Part shown: piece by piece, positions 1-7,919 of the stretch
Numbering within the stretch: the first letter of the stretch is position 1
How the letters are laid out: each line of letters opens with the position of its first letter
DNA from: Acidobacteriaceae bacterium
GTDB taxonomy: Bacteria; Acidobacteriota; Terriglobia; Terriglobales; Acidobacteriaceae
Direction of reading: 5' to 3'
Length of the DNA stretch: 15,778 bases
Assembly: GCA_003167305.1 (NCBI GenBank)
Contig: PMTP01000117.1
Coordinates: forward strand, 6,402 to 22,179
Notes under the pieces: generated by a model
What the model was told of the DNA's origin: nothing
Databases searched by the model: none
Seen by the model: the letters and a program-made list of their open reading frames with translations, nothing else
Program-made: the position numbers and the translations under genes

Positions 1-504
1 ACCGCCAGCGAGAAGGGTGAAGCCTTCCGCAGCCGCGTGGCCTCGGATGTCTTGCAGGGCGGCCAGGTGCTGATTCCCGAGGGAGCGGAGATTGACGGGC
101 GGCTTGCCGAGGTCTCCAGCGGCCATCCCGGCGGTCACGGCTCCATGATTCTGCGGCCGGAGACGGTAATTCTGGCCGACGGCACGCGCTACCAACTGCA
201 TGCCGAGATCACCGCAACCCCCGGCGCCAAATCCAAAGTCGGAAGCGAAGGCAAAATCCTGCCCGGCTCGCGCCTCAAGCGCGACAGCATCGAGTACGGC
301 GGAGCCGTAGGGGCGGGCGCAACCACCGGCGCAATTGTCGGCGGCCCGGTGGGCGCCATGACCGGCGGCCTGATCGGAGCCGGCGTGGTGACGGCTCACC
401 TGCTCATCAGCCATCCTCAGGCTACGCTTGAGCAGGACACCGTCTTGATCTTCACTCTCACCGAACCGCTGCAAATGGCCCCGGCCAGCGCCAGCGGCAA
501 CTGA
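1..504 (+). CDS. Glycine-zipper envelope-type protein, 5'-truncated by the window edge
   Basis: The reading frame is open from base 1 to a TGA at 502-504, so the gene starts outside the window; a GTG at 37 is in frame but has no ribosome site and I do not take it as the start. About 167 residues are visible. The first part (alternating hydrophobic residues, 'VLIPEGAEIDGRL', then 'ILADGTRYQLHAEI') resembles the beta-rich C-terminal fold of TrbI/VirB10-like proteins, where a surface value 'G..IPxGs...G.v' recurs. Next comes a glycine-zipper stretch (about bases 298-390; GxxxG-type spacing with Gly and Ala), typical of segments that insert in or pack against membranes, and a short hydrophilic tail. 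Role unknown; an envelope location is inferred from the glycine zipper. The TrbI resemblance is by eye only and there are no conjugation genes nearby. Confidence 0.7.
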   Translation, partial: TASEKGEAFRSRVASDVLQGGQVLIPEGAEIDGRLAEVSSGHPGGHGSMILRPETVILADGTRYQLHAEITATPGAKSKVGSEGKILPGSRLKRDSIEYGGAVGAGATTGAIVGGPVGAMTGGLIGAGVVTAHLLISHPQATLEQDTVLIFTLTEPLQMAPASASGN

Positions 505-615
505 CATCTTCCTTACCGAGATCAATGAATGGGCTATTATGGTCCTTGAGAAGTCCCCATGGCTACTGCCGCTGTGACTTCTTAAGGCCAGATTACGATT
601 CCACTCGAGGTCCGC

Positions 616-2196
616 ATGAAACAAGGCACGGCGATCATCATCGGAGCAGGCCCGGCGGGACTTACCGCGGCGCTCGAGTTACAGAGGCATTCGGGCGTCA
701 AGCCCATTCTGCTTGAGGCCAGCCAGGAGATCGGCGGTATCTCGCGGACCATTCGCTACAAGGGCAACCGCATGGATATTGGCGGCCATCGCTTCTTCTC
801 CAAGTCGGACCGCGTCATGCGCTGGTGGCTCGAACTGATGCCTGTCGAGGCCGGCTGCGGTGGGGCGGAGGGTGAGTTACGTTACCAGGGACAACAGCGC
901 GAACTTCCCGCGGCCGCTGTAGCTCTCGATCCGCAAACGGAGGACCTGGTCATGCTGGTCCGCCAGCGCAAGAGCCGCATTTATTTCCTGCGCCGCTTCT
1001 TCGACTATCCCATCAGCCTGACCACGGCAACCTTCAGGAACATGGGCTTGATCCGCACAATTCGTTGCGGCGTAAGTTATCTGCGCTCGGCGCTGCTGCC
1101 TCAACGCGAAGAGCAATCCCTCGAGGATTTCATTATTAATCGCTTTGGCAAGCAGCTTTATCTCACTTTTTTCAAATCTTACACGGAAAAGGTTTGGGGC
1201 GTGCCCTGCCGCGAGATCAGCGCCGAATGGGGAGCGCAGCGCATCAAGGGGCTTTCCTTGAAGGGGGTGGTGACGCATTTCCTCAAGAAGTCCTTTGGCC
1301 CGAAGAACTCCGGCAGCATCGCTCAGAAAACAACTGAGACCTCGCTGATCGAGAAGTTCCTTTATCCCAAGTTAGGCCCCGGCCAGTTATGGGAACATGC
1401 TGCCGAACTGGTGAAGAAGGGCGGCGGAGAAATTCATTTCGGCATTCATATCGACCGCATCCACGTGGAAGGGAAGAAGGTAGTTTCGGTAGAAGGTTTG
1501 AACGAAGCGGGAGAGCGTGTCACTTATGCGGGCGATTACTTCTTTTCGACGATGCCTGTCCGCGATCTGGTTCGCGCTGTCACCAGGGCGGTTCCTGCCG
1601 AGGTGACGGAGGTGAGCGAAGGCCTCATGTATCGCGATTTCATTACTGTCGGCTTGCTCGCCAACAAGCTTACGGTGACGGAGAAGGACGGCTCGCCGCT
1701 CAAGGATAACTGGATCTACATTCAGGAGCCGGATGTGGTTGTTGGCCGGCTGCAGATCTTCAATAACTGGAGCCCCTGGCTGGTGAGCGACAAGGATAAG
1801 GTCTGGATTGGCCTGGAATACTTCTGCAACGACACCGATTCGCTGTGGAAGCTCTCCGACGAGGAGATGGCGAAGTTCGCCGTCGCGGAGATCGCCAGGA
1901 TCGGCATTCTCAAGGCGGAGGATGTGGAAGACTCGCACGTCGTCCATGTGCCGAAGACTTATCCGGCATACTTCGGCAGTTATGGCCGCTTCGATGTGAT
2001 TCGCAACTATCTTGACGGCTTTGAGAATCTATTCCTGGTGGGCCGCAACGGCATGCATAAGTACAATAACCAGGACCACTCGATGCTGACCGCGATGACC
2101 GCTGTCGAGAACATCGTCAACGGCGTTACGACCAAAGACAACATCTGGGCGATTAATACCGAGATGGAGTATCACGAGGAGAAGGTGGAGAAGTAA
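616..2196 (+). CDS. FAD-dependent oxidoreductase (protoporphyrinogen oxidase/UDP-galactopyranose mutase-like superfamily)
   Basis: A 526-residue flavoprotein. The N-terminus carries a Rossmann dinucleotide-binding motif GAGPAG (residues 10-15), the acidic residue E34 that normally contacts the FAD ribose, and the GGISRT / DIGGHRF segments (40-60) seen in amine-oxidase-type flavoenzymes. The C-terminal '[18 protein letters not shown]' block (about 473-490) corresponds to the second FAD-contacting region of the family. It resembles the uncharacterised bacterial group annotated as NAD(P)/FAD-dependent oxidoreductase (PRK07208-like), whose substrate is not established; members are often near sugar or surface-polysaccharide genes, but none is adjacent here. 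The ATG at 616 is supported by a GAGG about six bases upstream. It is not a classical HemY: no other haem genes are near. Family call firm, reaction unknown. Confidence 0.9.
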   Translation: MKQGTAIIIGAGPAGLTAALELQRHSGVKPILLEASQEIGGISRTIRYKGNRMDIGGHRFFSKSDRVMRWWLELMPVEAGCGGAEGELRYQGQQRELPAAAVALDPQTEDLVMLVRQRKSRIYFLRRFFDYPISLTTATFRNMGLIRTIRCGVSYLRSALLPQREEQSLEDFIINRFGKQLYLTFFKSYTEKVWGVPCREISAEWGAQRIKGLSLKGVVTHFLKKSFGPKNSGSIAQKTTETSLIEKFLYPKLGPGQLWEHAAELVKKGGGEIHFGIHIDRIHVEGKKVVSVEGLNEAGERVTYAGDYFFSTMPVRDLVRAVTRAVPAEVTEVSEGLMYRDFITVGLLANKLTVTEKDGSPLKDNWIYIQEPDVVVGRLQIFNNWSPWLVSDKDKVWIGLEYFCNDTDSLWKLSDEEMAKFAVAEIARIGILKAEDVEDSHVVHVPKTYPAYFGSYGRFDVIRNYLDGFENLFLVGRNGMHKYNNQDHSMLTAMTAVENIVNGVTTKDNIWAINTEMEYHEEKVEK

Positions 2197-2234
2197 CGCA
2201 GGCAGGCTGTAAGCAATGAACTGGCGCCCAGAGC

Positions 2235-2381
2235 AAAACCAGGGATACTGTAGCCTGATTAGCCTCGTCGAAGGTCGCCGCTCTCTCCACCCCTGCGACG
2301 AAGACCTGTCGCCGGGGACCCCGGGCTGTTGGTCGCGTCGACTTGAGTGTGTTGGTTTCGGGATACGCTATCCCTGGTTTT
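2235..2381. repeat. MITE-like intergenic element with 13-bp inverted ends
   Basis: The 197-base spacer between two convergent genes is bounded by a perfect 13-bp inverted repeat: AAAACCAGGGATA at 2235-2247 and its complement TATCCCTGGTTTT at 2369-2381. The right end also folds on itself (GGGATA-CGC-TATCCC, 2360-2374). The interior holds a GC-rich hairpin (listed separately). No protein-like ORF fits. The layout, 147 bp with terminal inverted repeats and internal palindromes, is that of a non-autonomous mobile repeat; I see no clear target-site duplication. Alternatively the two ends only form a long stem between convergent transcripts. Confidence 0.5.
2290..2317. repeat. REP-like hairpin inside the spacer element
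   Basis: CCCC-T-GCGAC (2290-2299), an eight-base loop, then GTCGC-C-GGGG (2308-2317). The stem has five plus four base pairs with a single T/C mismatch in the middle. The bulged-stem design is characteristic of REP-type palindromes. The motif is followed by a second small palindrome, GGGGACCCC (2314-2322). There is no U-tract, so it is a poor intrinsic terminator. Confidence 0.5.
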
Positions 2382-2393
2382 ACTATAGGCACG

Positions 2394-2951
2394 TTATGCC
2401 TTCCACTTGATGTTGCAGCCGATCGAGGAGTGCTGGTCTGCCGGGATTGGCTTGCCGGCGAGCGCTAAGTCGATGGCGGCGCGCAGGTCTTCGCCGGTGA
2501 CGGGGATGCCGTTGCCGGGGCGGCTGCGGTCGAACTGACCGCGATAGACCAGGCGGAAGCCGGCGTCGAAGAGAAAGAAGTCCGGTGTGCAGGCGGCTTT
2601 GTAGGCGCGCGCCACGGCTTGCGTCTCGTCGTACAGGTAGGGAAAGACGAAGCCTAAGGTTTCAGCCTGGCGCTTCAGTCCGGCGGGCGAGTCGGCGGGG
2701 TGGGTGACGGCGTCATTGCTGCTAATGGCGGCAATGCCGATAGGTTGGCCGGCATAATCATTGCCTAGCGCAGCCAGTCCCTTCTCAATGTGCTTGACAT
2801 AGGGACAGTGGGCGCAGATGAACATGACGAGCAGGGCCTGTTGGCCGCGGAAGTCGTCGCGGCGGACGATCTTGCCGGTAACTACGTCGGTAAGTGTGAA
2901 GTCAGGGGCGGTGACGCCCAGTTCCAGCATGGTGGATTCGGTAAGGGACAT
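2394..2951 (-). CDS. Thioredoxin-fold peroxiredoxin-like protein (AhpC/TSA, PRX_like1 type)
   Basis: A 185-residue cytoplasmic protein (no signal peptide) of the redoxin/AhpC-TSA fold. The N-terminal 'G..APDFTL.DV' strand (12-23) is the typical peroxiredoxin opening, and the redox site is C46-A-H-C49 followed by Pro-Tyr, the 'xHCPYV' signature of the PRX_like1 group. The C-terminal 'SIGCNIKWK' block (about 176-184) is a second conserved Cys motif of the same group. It probably reduces a disulfide or peroxide substrate; the natural substrate of this subgroup is not known to me. The start is certain: AGGAGG (complement of 2958-2963) lies six bases before the ATG. It is the last of three minus-strand genes, after ruvB and the secreted orphan, but 76 bases separate it from the orphan, so it may have its own promoter. 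Confidence 0.9.
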   Translation of the reverse strand: MSLTESTMLELGVTAPDFTLTDVVTGKIVRRDDFRGQQALLVMFICAHCPYVKHIEKGLAALGNDYAGQPIGIAAISSNDAVTHPADSPAGLKRQAETLGFVFPYLYDETQAVARAYKAACTPDFFLFDAGFRLVYRGQFDRSRPGNGIPVTGEDLRAAIDLALAGKPIPADQHSSIGCNIKWKA

Positions 2952-3027
2952 AACTTTCCTCCTGTTTTATTTGGTCAATCATACTAACTTCGCAAACTAT
3001 GCTCTCTGCTGACTCCTCGCACGACGG

Positions 3028-3501
3028 TTACTTCTCACTTGTTTTGGGAAACATAGTTCCATTTTCACGCAGAGCATTTATCGCTGCTTTTCTTATTTGT
3101 ACGCAATATTCGTTACCTCCCGTTGGACAAGAACGAATTGCATTTAAACGAATCATTTCCAGATCATCATCTTCTGTCGTCGCATCGATATGTATTAGTA
3201 CAAATTTGTAAAATCCAGCATTGCTTGCAAACAATGGAAATGCTTGCGGAAGTGTATTCCAATGATGCGCTAATATCCGAACCACAGAGTCACTATAACC
3301 TTCCGCAATAGAACCATCATCGCAACCAGAATAATGAAGATATGAATGGTATAACTTATCCCACGCCTGCAGTCTACCTGCTTCATAAAAAGCTTTTTCC
3401 GAATCAGCATATGAACAATGGATCGCCTGACTGACAATTCTGGTTTGAGGCAGAATGATCAGTATGAATATTGCAGCAATTTGTTTTCTGCCAAGAATCA
3501 T
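3028..3501 (-). CDS. Small secreted hypothetical protein, AT-rich
   Basis: About 157 residues. From the ATG at 3501 the N-terminus is a signal peptide: a short basic n-region (MILGRKQ), a hydrophobic core (IAAIFILIILP) and a plausible signal peptidase I site after SQA, which points to export. The mature part is mixed alpha-helical in appearance with four cysteines (CSYADS, SGCDDG, RSCPTG, EYCVQ) that could form two disulfides in the periplasm. I chose 3501 because GGAG (complement of 3511-3514) stands nine bases upstream; an ATG at 3516 and a TTG at 3519 would add five or six residues but lack a ribosome site. The gene is visibly richer in A and T than ruvB and the thioredoxin gene on either side, suggesting recent acquisition. 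It starts 33 bases after ruvB ends. I do not recognise the family and assign no function. Confidence 0.72.
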   Translation of the reverse strand: MILGRKQIAAIFILIILPQTRIVSQAIHCSYADSEKAFYEAGRLQAWDKLYHSYLHYSGCDDGSIAEGYSDSVVRILAHHWNTLPQAFPLFASNAGFYKFVLIHIDATTEDDDLEMIRLNAIRSCPTGGNEYCVQIRKAAINALRENGTMFPKTSEK

Positions 3502-3534
3502 TTCGATTTTCTCCATCAAGAATCATCCGTCTTG

Positions 3535-4572
3535 CTAAAATAGCGGTGTCTGTCTTCCCGGCATGGCGAGTCCAAAGTGCTCATAGGCGAGGCGCGTGGC
3601 TACGCGGCCGCGCGGAGTGCGATCAAGAAAGCCGATCTGGATTAAGAAGGGCTCGTAAACCTCTTCGAGCGCGTCTTGCTCCTCGGCCAGGGTGGCGGCC
3701 AGGGTGCTGAGGCCGACCGGGCCGCCGTCGTATTTCTGAATAATGGCCAGGAGTAGGCGGCGGTCGATCTCGTCAAAGCCGTGGGCGTCCACTTCGAGCA
3801 TGGTGAGGGCGGCGTTGGCGGTGGGTCGGTCGATGATGCCGGAGCCGCGGACCTGGGCGTAGTCGCGGACGCGGCGCAGCAGGCGGTTGGCGATTCTCGG
3901 AGTCCCGCGAGAGCGCAGGGCGATTTCGGCGGCGCCGTCCTGGTCGATGGGAATCTGCATCACTTCGGCGGAGCGCGAGACGATGACGCGCAGCTCTTCC
4001 TCTGTGTAGAACTCGAGGCGCAGCAGAATGCCGAAGCGCGAGCGCAGCGGTGAAGAGAGCAGGCCGGGCCGCGTGGTGGCGCCGATGAAGGTGAAGGGGC
4101 GGATTTCCATTACGTGAGTGCGCGCGGCGGGGCCCTGGCCAATGATGATGTCGAGCTTGTAGTCTTCGAGAGCGGTGTAGAGCTTTTCTTCCAGGACCGG
4201 CTGCATACGGTGGATTTCGTCAAGGAAGAGCACTTGGCGCTCGCGCAGGTTGGTCAGGATGGCCGTGAGGTCGCCTTGGATTTGCAGGGCCGGGCCGGAG
4301 GTCTGCTGGAAGCCGACGTCAAGTTCGTTGGCGATGATGGTGGCTAGTGTGGTCTTGCCCAGGCCGGGAGGGCCGAAGAGGAGCACGTGGTCGAGGGCTT
4401 CGCCGCGGGATTTGGCGGCTTCCAGGGCGATGGCCAGCTGCTCCTTGGCTTTGGATTGGCCGATGAACTCGCGCAGCCAGCGGGGGCGCAGCTTGAGTTC
4501 AAAGCCCTGTTCTTCGTCGGCGCGCGAGGCGCTGACCAGCCGTTCGGGAGTGTTGTCGCGCGCGATAACCAT
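3535..4572 (-). CDS. ruvB: Holliday junction branch-migration ATPase RuvB
   Basis: A 345-residue AAA+ motor that, with RuvA, drives branch migration of Holliday junctions ahead of RuvC cleavage. All landmarks are present: Walker [10 protein letters not shown] (67-75), Walker B LFLDEIH (115-121), sensor 1 GATT (164-167), the arginine-finger segment SPLRSRFG (174-181), sensor 2 region [12 protein letters not shown] (223-234), and the C-terminal winged-helix domain ending '[15 protein letters not shown]' (312-326). Length matches the family (about 330-350). The ATG at 4572 gives a normal N-terminus; a TTG at 4668 would add 32 residues of Pro/Arg-rich, unconserved sequence and is rejected. No clear Shine-Dalgarno precedes 4572. 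Neither ruvA nor ruvC is next to it, so the usual ruvAB operon is broken here. The secreted orphan follows 33 bases downstream and could be co-transcribed. Confidence 0.97.
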   Translation of the reverse strand: MVIARDNTPERLVSASRADEEQGFELKLRPRWLREFIGQSKAKEQLAIALEAAKSRGEALDHVLLFGPPGLGKTTLATIIANELDVGFQQTSGPALQIQGDLTAILTNLRERQVLFLDEIHRMQPVLEEKLYTALEDYKLDIIIGQGPAARTHVMEIRPFTFIGATTRPGLLSSPLRSRFGILLRLEFYTEEELRVIVSRSAEVMQIPIDQDGAAEIALRSRGTPRIANRLLRRVRDYAQVRGSGIIDRPTANAALTMLEVDAHGFDEIDRRLLLAIIQKYDGGPVGLSTLAATLAEEQDALEEVYEPFLIQIGFLDRTPRGRVATRLAYEHFGLAMPGRQTPLF

Positions 4573-4790
4573 GCTGGAAGAAGTGTAGCCGCTGGCGGTG
4601 GAAGGGGGCAAAGCGCGGCCAGCGGCGGGGCGAGAAGCAGGCCGAGGCCGCTGGACTGGCAAGGGCAAAGTGCTTGAACTGTCGGGGGATCGCTTATTGA
4701 CTCTTTTGATTCTGTTTGCTGGGGAACTTTTTTGTGGGCCAAGAGTAGAGTGACAGGTGTAAAATCATCAGGAAAAGCAAGGAGTCTTCT

Positions 4791-7700
4791 ATGCTTGACC
4801 GTTTTTCTCTCAGGGCGCTTGTACTCGCCAGCCTATTGCTTCCGCTCGCCAGTTGCAGCGTGTCGCCTTCCCTGTCGTTAATCACAGTGACTCCGGCTAC
4901 GATGACCTTTGGGGGGCCAGGCCTCACCACGCAGTTGACGGCGATTGGGACCTACACCCAAGGGAGCCATCCCTCGACGACCCGGGACATCACAGATTCA
5001 GTCACTTGGACAAGTTCAACTCCCGAATGTGTAACGGTCAACAGCACCGGGCTCATCACATCAGGCAGCAACATCTGCAGTAACATCCTGGTCACCGCCA
5101 GCGCGCCCGGGTTTACCGGTATCATTACGGGCAGCATGACGGTGAACGTGACTGGGAGCGGCGGAGCCGCAGAGCCGATTACGGCGCTTACCATCACTCC
5201 CAGCACCGATTCAGTTGCATTGGCGGGTCAGACCGGCCAGTTCATCGCGCTGGGCACCAGCGGAACCACGGGCCTTCCAACCAACATGACAACCCTGGTC
5301 GCGTGGAGTTCCAGCAATGCGGGGGTTGCCACGATTGGCGCCAACACCGGACTGGCCACGGCGGTGGGCCAAGGCACTACGCAGATTACGGCCCTCTATA
5401 CAAATCCCGACAAGAGCGTGGTGGCGGCTACGGCGACCTTTGTGGTTACCGGTTCGGCGTCGGAGCCGCTGCAATCGATTGCCATCACTCCAGCTACCCA
5501 GTCGATCCTGGCAGGTCAAACCAGCCAGCTGATCGCGATCGGCACCTTCTCGCCGACCGCCCCGACTCCGGGAACGCAGAACCTGACGGCTACGGTTGCC
5601 TGGACTTCCAGCAACACGTCGATTGCTTCCGTAACCAATCCCGGCGGCCTGGTCACTGCGGTTGGCCCGGGTACGGCTGTGATCACGGCCATAGCGGCAA
5701 ATCCCGACAAAAGCGTGGTCACCGCTACCGCGACCGTCACCGTCACGGGTGGTTCTTCCTCCTCGGAGCCCTATGTGTCGCTAGCCATCATTCCGGCCGC
5801 GCAGACGCTTACATCGGCCGGTCAGATTGCGAAGTATATTGCCATTGGCACCACCTCATCCGGCACGACTGTTGACCTCACAAGTCAAACAAATACAATT
5901 TGGTCAACTAGTAGTCCTCAGGTGACCACGCCGTACATTCCTTCAGGACAGACCACGGCTGTCCCAGGAGAGTTCACGACAGTCGGAAACGGCGCCGCGG
6001 CCATCACCGCCACCTACACGATTACCCCCGCCACCGCTACCAGTCCGGCGATTGTGGTGTCGGGAAGCGCAGCCCTCACGGTCGCAATTACTCCCACCCC
6101 TGAGCCTCTGCTTTCGACCGCGATTTATCCCAGCTCTCCCTCAGTGGCATCGCCCGGTCTTACCAGCCAGCTAGCCGACATCGGAACCTTCTCGGCCGCA
6201 CCCATCACTCAGGATGTGACTGCGGGTATCGCTTCCGAAAAGATTACAACCAGTTGGAGTTCCAGCACTCTCACGGTAGCCACGGTGACCACCGTTTGTC
6301 CCACCGGCCTCAGCGCATTGTCTTGCACGATCTCCGCTTGTCCGGGCACTTCCAACGCCGGAGTCTGCACCAGTTGCCCGGGAGGCACTGTGGCCTCCGG
6401 CGCATCCTGCGCCACCCTTAATCCCACGACTCCGGTAGGGCTGGTCACGGGCTTGAGCCAGGGCACGACTGCCATTATGGCGGTTTCGTCGAACCCCGAC
6501 GGCTCGCAAGTGATCGCTTCGGTGCCCTTCTCGGTTACCGGGGGATCGACAGAACAGATCACCGGGCTGACCATCATTCCAGCCGTAATCTCGGCTACGT
6601 CGCCGGCTCAACAGAACCAGTTGCTTGCGCAGGGCACCGAGGGTGCCCTGCAGTATGACGTAACCAGCCAGGTTGTCTGGAAATCCAACACTTCGACGGT
6701 AGCATCCATTTGCACCGCTGGTGATCCGTTACCCTGCACCCCAGCGACAGACGGCCTGGTGACGGCTGCTACGGCAGGTACTACCATTATCACTGCGACG
6801 TGGACGAACCTGGACAAAAGCGAGGTGGTGGCGCAAGCAACTTACACCGTTGCCATCGGGGCATCGCCGGAGCCTCTGATTTCGATCAATGTTGTGCCGG
6901 TGAATATTACGGTTTCCAATAAGGGCATGACCCAGCAATACCTTGCCTTCGGAACCTTCACGACCATTCCAACTCTTCGCGACATCACAGACTCGGTCAC
7001 CTGGATTACCCTCACTCCGAATCTTGTATCCATCAACTCTGCCGGGACACCCGGTGAACCAGCCGGGCTTGCCACGGCGATGGGTTATGAGGGTCTGGGT
7101 GTCATCTATGCGGAGGGGACGAACCCTGACAACACTGTCGTCCTCTCCAACCCCGTTTCGTTTTCCTGCCAGGAACCAGGCATCTCGCCCCCCGTCTGCG
7201 ATCAATCGGTGGCCCCTGCATTGCTGGCGACGCTGACTGTCTTTAACGCGGGCAGCAACGACACCAACTGGCTGATTACGGCTCCCTCCGATACCGGAGT
7301 GCCGAACCTGATCCATTGCGGTCCAGGCTCGGAAATCGACGGCTTGGGGAACTCTGTTTGCACGGGAACCTATGCAGCCGGCACTGACGTGACGATCACT
7401 GCATCGTTGGCTGGAGGCGCACTCGATAATACCTTTGGCGGCTGGACAGCGAACTGCGATAACAGTATCCCGCCGATCTATACGCCAAATATGACCAACA
7501 CTTGCACGTTGCCGAATCTCTCCAATCCCTCAGGACTCGTCGGCAATCAATCTGTTGGCGCTCTCTTCTACGGTCTGACTCTAAACTGCTCCACAGTGAC
7601 GAGCGGCACGGTGGGCGTTGCCTTCAACAGCGGCGCGATCACGGTGAGCAACGGTACGCCTCCCGACACCTTCTCGGTGGTGGGCACGCTTCCGGCGGGG

Positions 7701-7829
7701 CTGACGCTAAATACATCGACGGGCGCGGTGACAGGCACGCCGACGGCCTCCGGTTCCTTCTCTCTCAGTGCGACGGACGCACACGGGATTACGGCCGCAT
7801 CGACCTGCGCGATCACGATCGCTCAATAA
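4791..7829 (+). CDS. Cell-surface lipoprotein with seven Ig-like (Big_2-type) repeats
   Basis: A 1012-residue lipoprotein. The signal peptide ends in a lipobox LASC (19-22), so C22 should be lipidated. Seven Ig-like repeats follow at about 29-122, 128-221, 226-320, 326-432, 438-584, 588-688 and 694-791; most open with 'EP(L/I)..(I/L).I.P' and close with 'GT..ITA...NPD.S.V.A.A...V'. This is the bacterial Ig-like group 2 pattern of adhesins and surface scaffolds. Repeat 5 is swollen by a Cys-rich insert (six Cys between 503 and 540). Residues 792-930 form a Cys-containing module with 'GGWTANC', like bacterial repeat domains, and 931-1011 is a putative Ig domain (He_PIG-like, 'LPAGLTLNTSTGAVTGTP'). 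AAGGAG six bases before the ATG sets the start; TAAAAT at 4760-4765 may be the -10 box though no convincing -35 precedes it. A binding or structural role at the surface is inferred; the ligand is unknown. Confidence 0.92.
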   Translation: MLDRFSLRALVLASLLLPLASCSVSPSLSLITVTPATMTFGGPGLTTQLTAIGTYTQGSHPSTTRDITDSVTWTSSTPECVTVNSTGLITSGSNICSNILVTASAPGFTGIITGSMTVNVTGSGGAAEPITALTITPSTDSVALAGQTGQFIALGTSGTTGLPTNMTTLVAWSSSNAGVATIGANTGLATAVGQGTTQITALYTNPDKSVVAATATFVVTGSASEPLQSIAITPATQSILAGQTSQLIAIGTFSPTAPTPGTQNLTATVAWTSSNTSIASVTNPGGLVTAVGPGTAVITAIAANPDKSVVTATATVTVTGGSSSSEPYVSLAIIPAAQTLTSAGQIAKYIAIGTTSSGTTVDLTSQTNTIWSTSSPQVTTPYIPSGQTTAVPGEFTTVGNGAAAITATYTITPATATSPAIVVSGSAALTVAITPTPEPLLSTAIYPSSPSVASPGLTSQLADIGTFSAAPITQDVTAGIASEKITTSWSSSTLTVATVTTVCPTGLSALSCTISACPGTSNAGVCTSCPGGTVASGASCATLNPTTPVGLVTGLSQGTTAIMAVSSNPDGSQVIASVPFSVTGGSTEQITGLTIIPAVISATSPAQQNQLLAQGTEGALQYDVTSQVVWKSNTSTVASICTAGDPLPCTPATDGLVTAATAGTTIITATWTNLDKSEVVAQATYTVAIGASPEPLISINVVPVNITVSNKGMTQQYLAFGTFTTIPTLRDITDSVTWITLTPNLVSINSAGTPGEPAGLATAMGYEGLGVIYAEGTNPDNTVVLSNPVSFSCQEPGISPPVCDQSVAPALLATLTVFNAGSNDTNWLITAPSDTGVPNLIHCGPGSEIDGLGNSVCTGTYAAGTDVTITASLAGGALDNTFGGWTANCDNSIPPIYTPNMTNTCTLPNLSNPSGLVGNQSVGALFYGLTLNCSTVTSGTVGVAFNSGAITVSNGTPPDTFSVVGTLPAGLTLNTSTGAVTGTPTASGSFSLSATDAHGITAASTCAITIAQ

Positions 7830-7851
7830 CTCAGGAAAGCTTAACCCTGTC

Positions 7852-7881
7852 AAAAAAGCCGCCCTCCGGGGCGGCTTTCTT
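7852..7881. terminator. Bidirectional intrinsic terminator
   Basis: A-run (7852-7857), stem GCCGCCC (7858-7864), loop TCCG, stem GGGCGGC (7869-7875), then TTTCTT. The A and T runs extend the stem and serve as U-tracts for both strands. It lies between the convergent lipoprotein and GH43 genes and would stop both transcripts. Confidence 0.9.
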
Positions 7882-7919
7882 GTGTCTGGCATGAAAAGGC
7901 CAAGGCTGGCCGGCGGGGT

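Noticed and set aside
525..716. 63-codon plus-strand frame before the flavoprotein gene
   Set aside because: Overlaps the well-supported start of the 526-residue gene and has no ribosome site or recognisable sequence.
4573..4668. 32-residue N-terminal extension of RuvB from a TTG
   Set aside because: Pro/Arg-rich, no ribosome site, and the shorter form matches the usual length and N-terminus of the family.
4878..7160. Tandem DNA repeat or CRISPR-like periodicity across the Ig-repeat gene
   Set aside because: The period reflects protein repeats of unequal length (about 95-145 residues) with diverged DNA; there are no short identical repeats with unique spacers.
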